Assembly (NCBI GenBank): GCA_903916675.1
Contig: CAIWXQ010000043.1
Location: 1 to 60,647 of the forward strand
DNA length: 60,647 bases
Direction of reading: 5' to 3'
Source of the DNA: an uncultured bacterium
GTDB lineage: Bacteria > Verrucomicrobiota > Kiritimatiellia > RFP12 > CAIWXQ01
Under the pieces are notes generated by a model, which was not told the DNA's origin, searched no databases, and was given only the letters and a program-made list of their open reading frames with translations. Below are positions 1 to 7,520 of the stretch, piece after piece (positions within the stretch are counted from its first letter, which is position 1; the number at the start of each line of letters is the position of its first letter). Both the position numbers and the translations under genes were made by a program.

Positions 1-127
1 CCAACCGCTTGTCGAGGCTCTCCTTGAGCCCCGGTTTAGCGACAACATCCTCGCCGGCTGTCTGGGTCTGGGTTTTCACCAGCCCAGTCAGCCAGTCGAG
101 GATCGCCGTGAAGAGCGCTTGCCACAT
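1..127 (-). CDS. Small element-borne protein, partial
   Basis: The 5' end of a gene that runs off the left edge; 42 codons are visible. The protein begins MWQALFTAILDWLTGL and continues with a Gln/Thr-rich stretch and a charged segment ending ESLDKRL. The first 17 residues could form a short amphipathic or membrane-associated helix. A GAGGGG ribosome-binding site lies 8 nt before the ATG, and the gene starts 6 nt after the stop of the gene at 134-397, so the two probably form one transcript. Its position behind an integrase makes it likely cargo of the integrated element. I do not recognise the family; short phage-type proteins with an N-terminal hydrophobic helix are one possibility. Confidence 0.5.
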   Translation of the reverse strand, partial: MWQALFTAILDWLTGLVKTQTQTAGEDVVAKPGLKESLDKRL

Positions 128-133
128 GGCTGC

Positions 134-397
134 TTACCCCTCCACATCATGCACCATGCACGTTTCCAGCCACTTCGTCGCCCCGCGCAATGACCGCAGC
201 GCCTCGTCCCGCTTCAACTTCCAGTTCTTTGCCGTCATCGCCTCCAGACAAGTCACAGCTGCCCGCGCCATCGCCGCCGGTGTCGCCTGTTCCCCATACT
301 CCACCAACTTCTGATCTCTGACCTCTGACTTCTGGCCTCTGACCACTGCCTTCCGGCCTCTGCCCGCTGCCTTCTGCTTTTTGATCTTTGTCTTCAC
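134..397 (-). CDS. Hypothetical element-borne protein
   Basis: An 87-residue frame starting at GTG. Residues 1-31 are low complexity (Lys/Arg/Gln, QKSEVRDQK) and are encoded by the degenerate repeat at 311-372. Residues 32-87 look like a normal small helical protein, with TPAAMARAAVTCLEAM and an Arg/Lys-rich helix. The true start may therefore be an internal codon such as GTG at 304 or ATG at 271, with the repeat lying upstream or having been captured into the frame. It lies between the integrase and the partial gene at 1-127, all on the minus strand. No family recognised. Confidence 0.4.
   Translation of the reverse strand: MKTKIKKQKAAGRGRKAVVRGQKSEVRDQKLVEYGEQATPAAMARAAVTCLEAMTAKNWKLKRDEALRSLRGATKWLETCMVHDVEG
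311..372. repeat. Degenerate CTCTGACC-type repeat
   Basis: A run of imperfect 7-10 bp units of the type CTCTGACC / CTTCTGGC. Bases 311-339 match 54101-54129, upstream of htpG, at 28 of 29 positions. One copy lies in the integrated element and the other in core chromosome. Confidence 0.7.
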
Positions 398-452
398 AAC
401 TCACTGCTCACTTTCTGCCGCCACCGTCCCACTGCCCGACCGCCCACTGATC

Positions 453-2144
453 CTAAACCATCGTCGACACCAATCGCAGCCGATTCCGCTCCGCCACCGT
501 CAAATCACCCTTCACCAGCTTCTCAGCCAGTTCCAACAGTTCCGCTTTCTCCGACCGCCCCGCCTTACCTTCCAGCAGTCCGACTGGCTTTTCCCCCGTC
601 AGCACTTCCGGCAGCACTCCGGTCAGCACAGACTTGAACTGCGCCCGGTCAGGCCGGAAGTAGTGCGTCATCACAATCTCCGCCGTCCGGTGCCCCGTGA
701 TCCGCTTCACAATCTCCAAAGGCACACCCGCCGACAACGCCAGCGTCACGAACGTGGTGCGCAACGCGTGCCAGTCCCGGACACTGGCCGAAAGCATCCC
801 ATGTCCTTCCTTCCGCTTGGCGCGCGTCAACTTCGCGATCGCCGGCCGGATGTTTGCCGGCTGTCCCGACCGCACAAACCGCTGGTCGATCAAACCCTCC
901 ACGGTCGCCAACCACTCGGAAACACTGCTCTTGCCGTACCCAGTGGCCGCGACGATCTGCCGCAAACTCTGCCCCTCGCAGTACCGCGCGAACACGTCGA
1001 GCATGCGATCCCGCCGCTGCCCGGCCGGCAATTTGGCGATTGCCGCTTCACCCGCTGCCCGAACATCCGCCGTAGGGCAGGGGACCGCCTCCTGCGCCGT
1101 GGGCGCCTTCGACAGGGCCCGGGCCACGATATTCTTGAAACGCCAGGTCAAACCATGGGGATTCGGTTTCTCCGTCCACTGCTTCTCCGGACCGTCCCCC
1201 TTGCGAAAGTCCGGATTCGGCACCCCGTCCAACATCTTCGCGACCTCGGGGAACACGAACTCGCTGCCATTGCCTTTCCGCTCGGAAATCACGGCAAGGA
1301 GGGGCTGGAAAACAGGGATCTCCACCCGTTCACCCGTCTTGCTCGTCTTGGTGGCGATCATGCCGCCCGAGATGTCCGTCCACCGCAGGTGACACACATC
1401 GCCCCGGCGCATGGCCGTGCATGCCGCCGCCACAATAGGCCCATGCAGCATCCCGCCCTGATACGTGCGCGCCACGACAAACACCCGCGCCAATTCAGCC
1501 GGGGTGAATGGCAACCGGTGGACCGACTCGCCGCCCGTGGCCGCATCCACCCGTTTCCGCGTGATTGTCCCCACGAAAGGATTGACGACGCCCCCAGGCA
1601 GGAACCGGGCAAAGGCCGACCGGAGCAACTGCAGGTACATGCTCGCGGTCCTGGGGGAGACCGTCGCATGCAGATCCTTCATGAAAGCCGCCACATCAGA
1701 CGACCGTACCTGGTAGAGCAGGGTGGCCTTCGGGTTGTGTTTCGCCAGGAAGGTGACAAACCGCCCGAACCCGGCCCGGCAGGCGGTGGTATATCCCTGA
1801 CTCAGTTCGCCGGCCGAACGCGGCAACCCCAGCCAGCAGGCGCACAGATCAGCCACAGCCACATGTTTCACCTTGGCGCCGGTCTTGCTCTCGATCAGAC
1901 GCTCGATCAACTCTTCCGCATGACCCTTGCCGTGGGTCTTCTCCAGCCACGCATCGAGCTTATCCTTCGCCGACTTCCGGCTCTTCTCGAAGGCCTCGCT
2001 CCCGGCCTCGCTTACCCGTGCAGGCGCCTTGCCCCTTACCCGGACACCGACGGGGAACACCCTCCTCTTGCCGTCGACCACGACGTCGGCATACCAGTTT
2101 TTCCGCCACTTCCCGCCACGCCCCCGCTTCAAGACCAGGCTCAT
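453..2144 (-). CDS. Tyrosine recombinase (integrase)
   Basis: Site-specific recombinase of the tyrosine family (phage integrase type), 563 aa. The start at 2144 is chosen because AAGGAG lies 7 nt upstream; the frame also extends to 2219 without a ribosome-binding site. Visible catalytic set: Arg246 in TAMRRGDVCHLRW, a Lys near 266-269, HALR at 459-462, GH at 484-485 and the nucleophile Tyr495 in MTHYF. A SAM-like core-binding domain precedes it, with HATVSPRTASMYLQLLRSAF near 160-180. The protein is longer than usual because about 100 residues separate the first Arg box from HxxR. This segment includes a helix-turn-helix-like stretch at about 373-420 (LRQIVAATGYGKSSVSEWL). It is transcribed away from the tRNA fragment at 2291-2335, its likely attachment site. 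Confidence 0.9.
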   Translation of the reverse strand: MSLVLKRGRGGKWRKNWYADVVVDGKRRVFPVGVRVRGKAPARVSEAGSEAFEKSRKSAKDKLDAWLEKTHGKGHAEELIERLIESKTGAKVKHVAVADLCACWLGLPRSAGELSQGYTTACRAGFGRFVTFLAKHNPKATLLYQVRSSDVAAFMKDLHATVSPRTASMYLQLLRSAFARFLPGGVVNPFVGTITRKRVDAATGGESVHRLPFTPAELARVFVVARTYQGGMLHGPIVAAACTAMRRGDVCHLRWTDISGGMIATKTSKTGERVEIPVFQPLLAVISERKGNGSEFVFPEVAKMLDGVPNPDFRKGDGPEKQWTEKPNPHGLTWRFKNIVARALSKAPTAQEAVPCPTADVRAAGEAAIAKLPAGQRRDRMLDVFARYCEGQSLRQIVAATGYGKSSVSEWLATVEGLIDQRFVRSGQPANIRPAIAKLTRAKRKEGHGMLSASVRDWHALRTTFVTLALSAGVPLEIVKRITGHRTAEIVMTHYFRPDRAQFKSVLTGVLPEVLTGEKPVGLLEGKAGRSEKAELLELAEKLVKGDLTVAERNRLRLVSTMV

Positions 2145-2173
2145 GTTTGACTCCTTGTGGACCGTCAAGAGAC

Positions 2174-2203
2174 AGTATGCAACACAAGGAGGAGTACAAT
2201 CAA
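2174..2203 (-). promoter_or_regulatory. Putative integrase promoter
   Basis: On the minus strand TTGATT (2203-2198) and CATACT (2179-2174) are separated by 18 bp. This would give a leader of about 20 nt with the AAGGAG ribosome-binding site of the integrase. Each hexamer matches 4 of 6 consensus positions. Confidence 0.4.
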
Positions 2204-2211
2204 GAATTATC

Positions 2212-2232
2212 ACACACATTCACACACACATT
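2212..2232. repeat. Tandem ACACACATT repeats near att
   Basis: ACACACATT occurs at 2212-2220 and 2224-2232, 12 bp apart, in the AT-richer interval between the integrase gene and the tRNA fragment. Short direct repeats here are candidates for arm-type integrase-binding sites. This role is inferred from position only. Confidence 0.35.
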
Positions 2233-2290
2233 GTCATCAGCCCGTCAAATTTGCTCTATTCTTTGGTAATCTTTATGGTTCACTCCGCTG

Positions 2291-2335
2291 TTGACATGCA
2301 AGGGGTCGGAGGTTCGAGTCCTCTATTCCCCACCA
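2291..2335 (+). other. 3' half of tRNA-Val(GAC); att site
   Basis: The sequence reads as the 3' half of a tRNA: anticodon loop TTGACAT (2291-2297, anticodon GAC at 2293-2295), 3' anticodon stem GCAAG, variable loop GGGTC, T stem GGAGG (2308-2312), T loop TTCGAGT, CCTCT, acceptor strand ATTCCCC and encoded ACCA ending at 2335. No matching 5' half (GGGGAAT start or CTTGC anticodon stem) occurs upstream, so this is not an intact gene. Identity starting at the anticodon loop is typical of tyrosine-recombinase integration in tRNA genes. The intact tRNA should lie at the other element end, left of this window. Confidence 0.85.
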
Positions 2336-3351
2336 CTTATTAGGCACGGTGTCCCCAGTGTGGTCACGAGCAGCGAGGCGGAGTCCGCCGGCCGCAGCGT
2401 AAACGTCTTTGCCGAGGCTGCGATCAGGCAGCTGGTCCCGGCCTTCAGCAGCACCGTGACGCCACCCGCGGTGATTTCCGCCGCGCCATCCAGCACGAAC
2501 AGGGCATGGAACGTGGTTCCATCCGTCGCCAGCGCCTCGGTGCGGCGCAGCTCCATCCTCCGCAGGGTGAAATAACGGCACGTCAGCACGTTCTGCCAGT
2601 CGTTGCCGTTCGGGTTCGGGACGGGCGCTGCTGGCCGGAGCATGCGCGGCTCGGCGAGGTTGTGATCGATCACTTGGAACGCCTGCTGGATGTGCAGCGG
2701 CCGGGGCTGGCCGGAGGCGTCAAATCGGCCCCAGTCGAAGAGCCGGTAGGTCGTGTTTGAATTCTGCTGCACCTCGAAAAGCAGGCAACCCGTGCCGATC
2801 GCATGCACCAAGCCGCCGGGGATGAACAGCGCCTCGCCCGGCTCGATCGGCAGGTGAAAGAGCTGTTGCGGTGCCGTGCCCTGCGACATGGCCACGCGAA
2901 ACGAGTCGGGCGTGGTGCCGGGCTTGAGGCCGGCGTAAAGCAGGGCGCTCGGCGTGCGACCCAGCACGTACCAGGCCTCGGTCTTGGCCTCGCCGCCGAC
3001 CAGGCCGGCGTTTTCATCGCTTGGATGGACCTGCACGCTCAGGTTCTCTCTCGCGTCGATCAGCTTCAACAGCAGCGGGAAGCGGCTGGGTTGCGGGGCG
3101 CGGGTGCCGGTCAGGCGCGCGCCGAAGCGAGCGGCCAGCGCGGCCAGCGTCTCGCCGGCCAGCGGGCCGTTGGCCACACGGCCCATGCCGTCGGGATGCG
3201 CCGAGATTTCCCAGGATTCCGCGCAGACATCCGGCGTGCCGGTGCGGCCATATCGTTCGGCGAAGCGGCGCCCGCCCCAGATGTAATCCTTGTAAACCGG
3301 GGCGAATAGCAGCGGATAACCGATACCATTCATGTTCGTAATAGTAACCAT
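2323..3351 (-). CDS. manA: Mannose-6-phosphate isomerase, class I
   Basis: Interconverts mannose-6-phosphate and fructose-6-phosphate in the cytoplasm, feeding GDP-mannose and polysaccharide synthesis. The 342-aa protein matches short class I phosphomannose isomerases: an N-terminal PLLFAPVYKDYIWGGRRF, the cupin metal-binding stretch QVHPSDENAG, KTEAWYVL, and GLVHAIGTGCLLFEVQQNSN with the conserved His and Gln. Start at 3351 or at the in-frame ATG at 3333; neither has a strong ribosome-binding site. It is the last gene of a minus-strand run after the CPBP protease (26 bp gap). The last codons and stop overlap the acceptor end of the tRNA-Val remnant by 13 bp, so the two genes converge and share DNA. 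Confidence 0.92.
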   Translation of the reverse strand: MVTITNMNGIGYPLLFAPVYKDYIWGGRRFAERYGRTGTPDVCAESWEISAHPDGMGRVANGPLAGETLAALAARFGARLTGTRAPQPSRFPLLLKLIDARENLSVQVHPSDENAGLVGGEAKTEAWYVLGRTPSALLYAGLKPGTTPDSFRVAMSQGTAPQQLFHLPIEPGEALFIPGGLVHAIGTGCLLFEVQQNSNTTYRLFDWGRFDASGQPRPLHIQQAFQVIDHNLAEPRMLRPAAPVPNPNGNDWQNVLTCRYFTLRRMELRRTEALATDGTTFHALFVLDGAAEITAGGVTVLLKAGTSCLIAASAKTFTLRPADSASLLVTTLGTPCLISGGE

Positions 3352-3377
3352 ATCGGAGCGATGATTCCACCCTGAAG

Positions 3378-4238
3378 TTACGATGCGAGCTCCGGCCAGG
3401 CGTGGAACAGCAACAGCATCTCGGCATTAAAAATGGCGTGCATCGCGATCGGCGTCAGGAGCGAGCCGGTGACCGTCATGCCGAGCGAGAGGCAGGCGCC
3501 GACAGCCAGCAGCGGCAGGAATGACGGCAGGTGCAGATGAAGCAGGGCGAACAGCGCGTTTGTCAGCAGCAGCGCGACCGGCAGCCGGCAGCGGCGCAGC
3601 ACGGTCGGGAACAGCACGCCGCGAAAGACGGCCTCCTCCGCGATTGGCGCCAGAATCACGGCGAGCAGGATCAGCAGCAGCCGTGCGGCTGTGCCGAGTG
3701 CGGGATTCGCCAGCGTGTCGAACACGTTCTGGCGGGCCGCGGGAAAGCCCAGCCCTTGCAACAGGTTTTCCGCCAGCCACGCCACCAGCAGCACGGGTGG
3801 CAGCATGGCGAGTCCCAGGTGGACGCCGGTGCGCAGGGCGGCGCGCGCGGTTGTCCGCGACAGGCCCAGCGCGGCGATGGCACCAAGCCCGGTGCGTCGG
3901 CCGGCCAGCCAGACGCCAGTCAGAATCGCGCCATAAAACACGCCGTTCATGGCGAGCTGCCACACGGAGGGCGGCGCGGTGGGGACGCTCCGCGCGGATG
4001 CCGCCGCCAGCAGCGTCGGGAGCACGGGCAGCGACAGCGCGACCAGCAGAAGCGTCGCGTCCCGGACTTTCCAGGGGAGCGCCTGCAGTTGTCTGGCTGC
4101 AGTGGACGCCGGTAGTAGCCGCTGTGCGGCGTGCCGTTGCATCAGTCGCAGGCAGAGGAAGAAACCCGCCAGCAAGGGAAGGATCGACAAGACTCGCGCG
4201 GATGAGGAGAGCAGGCAGCAGGACAATAACGACGGCAT
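3378..4238 (-). CDS. CPBP family intramembrane metalloprotease
   Basis: An integral membrane protein of 286 aa in the CPBP (CAAX protease and bacteriocin-processing, Abi) family. The diagnostic motifs are in order in the C-terminal half: EEAVFRGVLFP (EExxxR), then a His in FALLHLHLPSFLPLL, then MHAIFN. About eight hydrophobic segments are visible, the first at residues 8-30. In other bacteria such proteins process prenylated or peptide substrates, or give immunity to bacteriocins; the substrate here is unknown. GGAGAG lies 8 nt before the ATG. The gene sits 21 bp after the exported protein gene at 4260-5210 and 26 bp before manA, probably in one transcript. Confidence 0.85.
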   Translation of the reverse strand: MPSLLSCCLLSSSARVLSILPLLAGFFLCLRLMQRHAAQRLLPASTAARQLQALPWKVRDATLLLVALSLPVLPTLLAAASARSVPTAPPSVWQLAMNGVFYGAILTGVWLAGRRTGLGAIAALGLSRTTARAALRTGVHLGLAMLPPVLLVAWLAENLLQGLGFPAARQNVFDTLANPALGTAARLLLILLAVILAPIAEEAVFRGVLFPTVLRRCRLPVALLLTNALFALLHLHLPSFLPLLAVGACLSLGMTVTGSLLTPIAMHAIFNAEMLLLFHAWPELAS

Positions 4239-4259
4239 GAGTGATTCTCTCCGGCGGCG

Positions 4260-5210
4260 TCAATGCCGCTCGTGTCCTCCCGGATGGTGATGAAACCACG
4301 GTGGCAGGTTGGGCCAGGCGTAGCTGTAGTACATCGCAGGCGGCAGGTCGCCCCAGGACCACGACGGACTAGCATAGCCGAAGAAATACGAGGTTGTGGG
4401 TGTCGGTGCGACCTCGGGCTGGAGCGACACGGTTGTGACCGGGGTTGTCGCGAGCATGGCGTCTCTGGCTGCCCGCTGTTGCCGCGCGACCTCCAGTTCC
4501 TGCTCCCATGCCAGCGTCCGTGTCCGTTGTTCTTCCGCCTCGCGGCGTCGCGACTCCCAGAGTGCCAAGATGGCGCTCCGCTCGACGGGCGAAATCGCGG
4601 GAATCGCAACGTCCCGCCCCTCCGCGCGGACGACGGTGGCGGTCGGCCCCACATGCAGGACGGACAGGTCAAAATCCTCGATCTTCCGGGCATCGCCATC
4701 GCGCACGTACCCCCAGCCGCCTGTGACGAGCGAAACCAGGCAGGCCATCCAGCCGGGTTCGATCAGCGGCTGACCGACGGTCAGAACGCGGTTGGAGCCG
4801 GCCGCGTCGCGCAGCGTGACAATGCTGGTGTCCGTATCGAGGTTGGTGTTGACCGATGGATTGAAAACGCGTGCCCTGCGTGGCTCAAATGCGGCGACGA
4901 CATACGGCCCCATCGTTTCGCCGGGGCGCGACGCGACCGTGTCGCCGGCCATGTCGCGGAAGTAGAGCAGGGGGGCTGTATTGGAGCCCGTGCCGCTGCT
5001 GGAGCCCACGAACAGATAATTGAACAACCGGGGGCGCGCCGAGTAGACACGCAGGCTGGCGGTCGCGTCTGGCCAGACCGGAGCGCTCGGGTGATCATCG
5101 GCGGCCGCAGCTGTTGCGCCGTCGAACACCAGCAGCGCCGCCAATATCCGGCGGCAGATGGCGCCCGGCAAGATTCTTCCCGCTACAGGGAGCCTCACGC
5201 CCCGCCACAT
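4260..5210 (-). CDS. Hypothetical exported protein
   Basis: An unrecognised protein, about 316 aa from the ATG at 5210; the frame is open further up to 5315. The proposed N-terminus has basic residues, a hydrophobic stretch (ILAALLVFDGATAAAA) and a likely signal-peptidase site near AAAADD, so it should be exported. The middle part is globular, with a motif GSSSGTGSNTAPLLYFRDM. It is followed by a Glu/Arg-rich segment (RREAEEQRTRTLAWEQELEVARQQR) likely to form a coiled coil, and an aromatic, Pro/His-rich tail (SPSWSWGDLPPAMYYSY, then HHHPGGHERH). The His-rich end could bind metal. It is the first gene of the run that includes the CPBP protease and manA. Confidence 0.6.
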   Translation of the reverse strand: MWRGVRLPVAGRILPGAICRRILAALLVFDGATAAAADDHPSAPVWPDATASLRVYSARPRLFNYLFVGSSSGTGSNTAPLLYFRDMAGDTVASRPGETMGPYVVAAFEPRRARVFNPSVNTNLDTDTSIVTLRDAAGSNRVLTVGQPLIEPGWMACLVSLVTGGWGYVRDGDARKIEDFDLSVLHVGPTATVVRAEGRDVAIPAISPVERSAILALWESRRREAEEQRTRTLAWEQELEVARQQRAARDAMLATTPVTTVSLQPEVAPTPTTSYFFGYASPSWSWGDLPPAMYYSYAWPNLPPWFHHHPGGHERH

Positions 5211-5466
5211 GTCGGTGCGCCTCGTTGTGCGTCTTCTGTGCAACGCCGTGACCATGCCGGCATGATACGTCGCGACCGCGCCTGGCGCAAGCGCGTAACC
5301 ATAAGGACCTTTCACCTTTTTTCAGCATCCGCTTCTTCTTGTCCGAAGCGACTACAGCAGGGTTCTGCGTAATTTCCTCTGTGTCCGCATCATAGCCGTA
5401 CATCGCGCTTGACGCCGCGGCGCGCGGCGGCGACCATGCGACGCGTCAATTTTTCGGGAGGATTCC

Positions 5467-6567
5467 ATGGGCTTCGATCGCGGCAGTGTTTCGTTCCGGC
5501 TGTTCTACTTGTCTCGCTCCTTCGGTCCGGCGCTGGTCGTGCGCCTCGCGGCACAGGCCGCGCCGCCGATCGAGACGCTGGGGCACGAGGCGATCCAGGG
5601 GTGGGTGACCGGCCGGCATCTGCTGGACACGCGCCTGACCGAGGAGAGCTGCGTCTTCGGCGGCTACCTGCACGCCACGCTCATGCGCGCCGAGCGCAAG
5701 GTGCCCGAGGCGCTCCTGCGCGCCCACGCCCGGCTAGAGGAGGAGGCGCAGCTGCGGGCACGCAACGCCACGAATCTGCCGCGCCAGGCACGCAGCGAGA
5801 TCCGCAACGAAATCTTCGAGCGGCTCCTGCCGGTCATGCCGCCTACGCTTACCGGCCTTCCGGTGGCCGTGGATTTCCGCAATGATCGCGTGCTGGCCGG
5901 CGCCATGGGCGACCAGCAGATCGAGCGCTTCTCGGCCGCGTTCCGCGAGGCGTCCGGTACTCTGCCGGTGCTGCTGACGCCGGAAACTGCCGCGCTGAAG
6001 CGGCGGCAGGTCAATGCCCGCGACGTGTCGGCAGTTTCCTTCTCGCCGGACGAAAATGTGCCGCCGGACGAGAACGTGAGCCTGGGCATGGACTTCCTGA
6101 CCTGGCTCTGGTGGTGGTGGGAGATCGAAGGCGGGAATTTCCGGCCAGAGAAGAGCGGTCCGCAGTACGGTATGATCCTCGAGGGTCCGGTCACGTTCTT
6201 TCGCGAGGGGCAGGGTGCGCACGAGACCGTGCTGCGCAAGGGGAACCCATTCGACAGCCGCGAAGCAGGGATCGCGCTGCTCGGCGGCAAGCGCGTGCGG
6301 CGCGCCAAGCTCACGCTGGCGCAGGGCGAGACGATGTGGAGCGCCACAGTGGACGCCGATTTCGCCTTCCGCGGCCTGAAACTCCCCAAGGGCGAACAGA
6401 TCGATCCGTCAGGCCAGTTCCAGGAGCGCATGCTCCACATCGAGACGTTTGTGGAGGTCTTCCTCGGACTCTACGACTGTTTTCTTGACCAGCGCAAATC
6501 AGCGGCGGAGTGGAAAATAACTGTGGCCGCCATGCGCGCCTGGGTCGCCAAGCGCGCCGGGGTGTGA
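5467..6567 (+). CDS. RdgC-like recombination-associated protein
   Basis: A 366-aa cytoplasmic protein resembling RdgC, a ring-shaped DNA-binding protein that modulates RecA in proteobacteria. The order of segments follows RdgC: KVPEALLRAHARLEEEAQL, a helix before the ERLLP box (IRNEIFERLLPVMPPTLTG), a beta segment LPVAVDFRNDRVLAG, and GTLPVLLTPE, which aligns with the SLGSLPVVPL region of the E. coli protein. The C-terminal part contains MDFLTWLWWWWEIEGG, seen in longer RdgC-like proteins. GGGAGG precedes the ATG by 6 nt. It is a single gene, convergent with the next one. The assignment comes from recalled family patterns, so RdgC-like is safer than a gene symbol. Confidence 0.65.
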   Translation: MGFDRGSVSFRLFYLSRSFGPALVVRLAAQAAPPIETLGHEAIQGWVTGRHLLDTRLTEESCVFGGYLHATLMRAERKVPEALLRAHARLEEEAQLRARNATNLPRQARSEIRNEIFERLLPVMPPTLTGLPVAVDFRNDRVLAGAMGDQQIERFSAAFREASGTLPVLLTPETAALKRRQVNARDVSAVSFSPDENVPPDENVSLGMDFLTWLWWWWEIEGGNFRPEKSGPQYGMILEGPVTFFREGQGAHETVLRKGNPFDSREAGIALLGGKRVRRAKLTLAQGETMWSATVDADFAFRGLKLPKGEQIDPSGQFQERMLHIETFVEVFLGLYDCFLDQRKSAAEWKITVAAMRAWVAKRAGV

Positions 6568-6596
6568 AGGCAGGATGCGATGTGGGCATCCGGGCC

Positions 6597-6628
6597 ACCT
6601 TTGCTGTGCAAATTACAACTGCAAAGGT
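6597..6628. repeat. Inverted repeat between convergent genes
   Basis: ACCTTTGC (6597-6604) and GCAAAGGT (6621-6628) form perfect 8-bp arms around a 16-base loop, just after the RdgC-like gene. A second hairpin, GGATGC/GCATCC, lies immediately before it. There is no clear T tract, so a terminator role is only possible. Confidence 0.35.
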
Positions 6629-6674
6629 TACCAGTCGCCAGCCTTCCGGAATAACGACCCCAGGCTCCTACACG

Positions 6675-7370
6675 TTATGCCCACCCTTCGGCGGTAAGGG
6701 CGTCGTGCAGTTCATCGGGGTGATGACGGCACTGGAACTCGATGTGGCTGGATTCCGCGTGCGCCCGGCTGTAGGGGAGCCCAGCTTCCATGCGGTTGCG
6801 CTCGTGTAGTTCGTGCAGGAGTACGAAGCCGCGCTCCTTCTCAACGATGGCGTCATCGATCCAGATCTCGTTCGCAGGCACGAACTCGTACACATGATCG
6901 TGGCCACCCTCGGTGAAATCGATGTCGAAGACGCTGCGCACAAACCGTCCGTTGACGATCCAGACGCTTACGCCGTTCTCCAGCTTCTTCCAGAGGCGGT
7001 CGTGCGCATCGCGGCCATCCGGAAGTTGTCGCCCGTGGTGGGTCGCTTGGGCGACATCGCCGGCACGGCGGCGCTCCTTGCGCTCCTCTGCGTCGGCCGC
7101 GACGATCGCCTCGTCGTAGGGCTTTCCCTGCGCCATCAGGCGGTGCTCAATCAGGAGATGGTCGATAAAGAAGGCGTATTCGTTGTGCTCCGCCTCATCG
7201 TCCAGCCAGAATTCCTTGTCTGGAATGTACGGGAACCGGTGATGCTGACCGAAGTTTGTGAACTCTTCGTCCATGTGCCCGCGGACAAAACTTCCGTCCA
7301 CGATCCACACGGTAAAGTCCCCGCGTTTGGCGAGTTCGCGCCGGTAAGGCTGTTTCCGGGTTCCGGGCAT
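6675..7370 (-). CDS. Unknown protein with duplicated HExR domain
   Basis: A 231-aa protein made of two copies of one domain. Copy 1 (about 18-95) runs FTVWIVDGSFVRGHMDEEF, PYIPDKEFWLDD, FFIDHLLIEHRLMAQGKPYDEA. Copy 2 (about 130-215) runs VSVWIVNGRFVRSVFDIDF, EFVPANEIWIDD, VLLHELHERNRMEAGLPYSRAH. Shared features are VWIVxGxFVR, an acidic FxWLDD/IWIDD motif, and a helix with (E)H(E)R and MxxGxPYxxA. The aligned His and acidic residues suggest a metal-binding or hydrolase-like fold, but I do not recognise a family. A highly charged linker separates the copies. AAGGAG lies 8 nt before the ATG. It is a single gene, with its own 150-bp upstream region shared with no other start. Confidence 0.6.
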   Translation of the reverse strand: MPGTRKQPYRRELAKRGDFTVWIVDGSFVRGHMDEEFTNFGQHHRFPYIPDKEFWLDDEAEHNEYAFFIDHLLIEHRLMAQGKPYDEAIVAADAEERKERRRAGDVAQATHHGRQLPDGRDAHDRLWKKLENGVSVWIVNGRFVRSVFDIDFTEGGHDHVYEFVPANEIWIDDAIVEKERGFVLLHELHERNRMEAGLPYSRAHAESSHIEFQCRHHPDELHDALTAEGWA

Positions 7371-7520
7371 TATTTTTCTCCTTGAACGATTCTGTCAGCA
7401 TCAAATACTGGATTAGGACACCCGTTCCGAATCACACCCTCAACGCATGTTGGAGGCTAGCAGATTGTCGGAATTTGCGGCAAGGAATCTATGGCGGCGC
7501 CTCTGCTAACGCCGGACTGC

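Noticed and set aside
311..372. CRISPR array
   Set aside because: The units are short, contiguous and imperfect, with no regular spacers and no cas genes in the window.
381..2150. 589-codon frame opposite the integrase
   Set aside because: Arg/His/Pro-rich translation typical of an antisense shadow; the integrase motifs on the other strand are complete.
2291..2335. Complete tRNA gene
   Set aside because: Only the half from the anticodon loop onward is present; no acceptor or anticodon-stem partner occurs upstream.
2273..2581. Small protein with an EDSNLRPLAC motif
   Set aside because: This peptide arises from translating the antisense of the tRNA remnant and manA in the wrong frame; it is a known kind of false call around tRNA genes.
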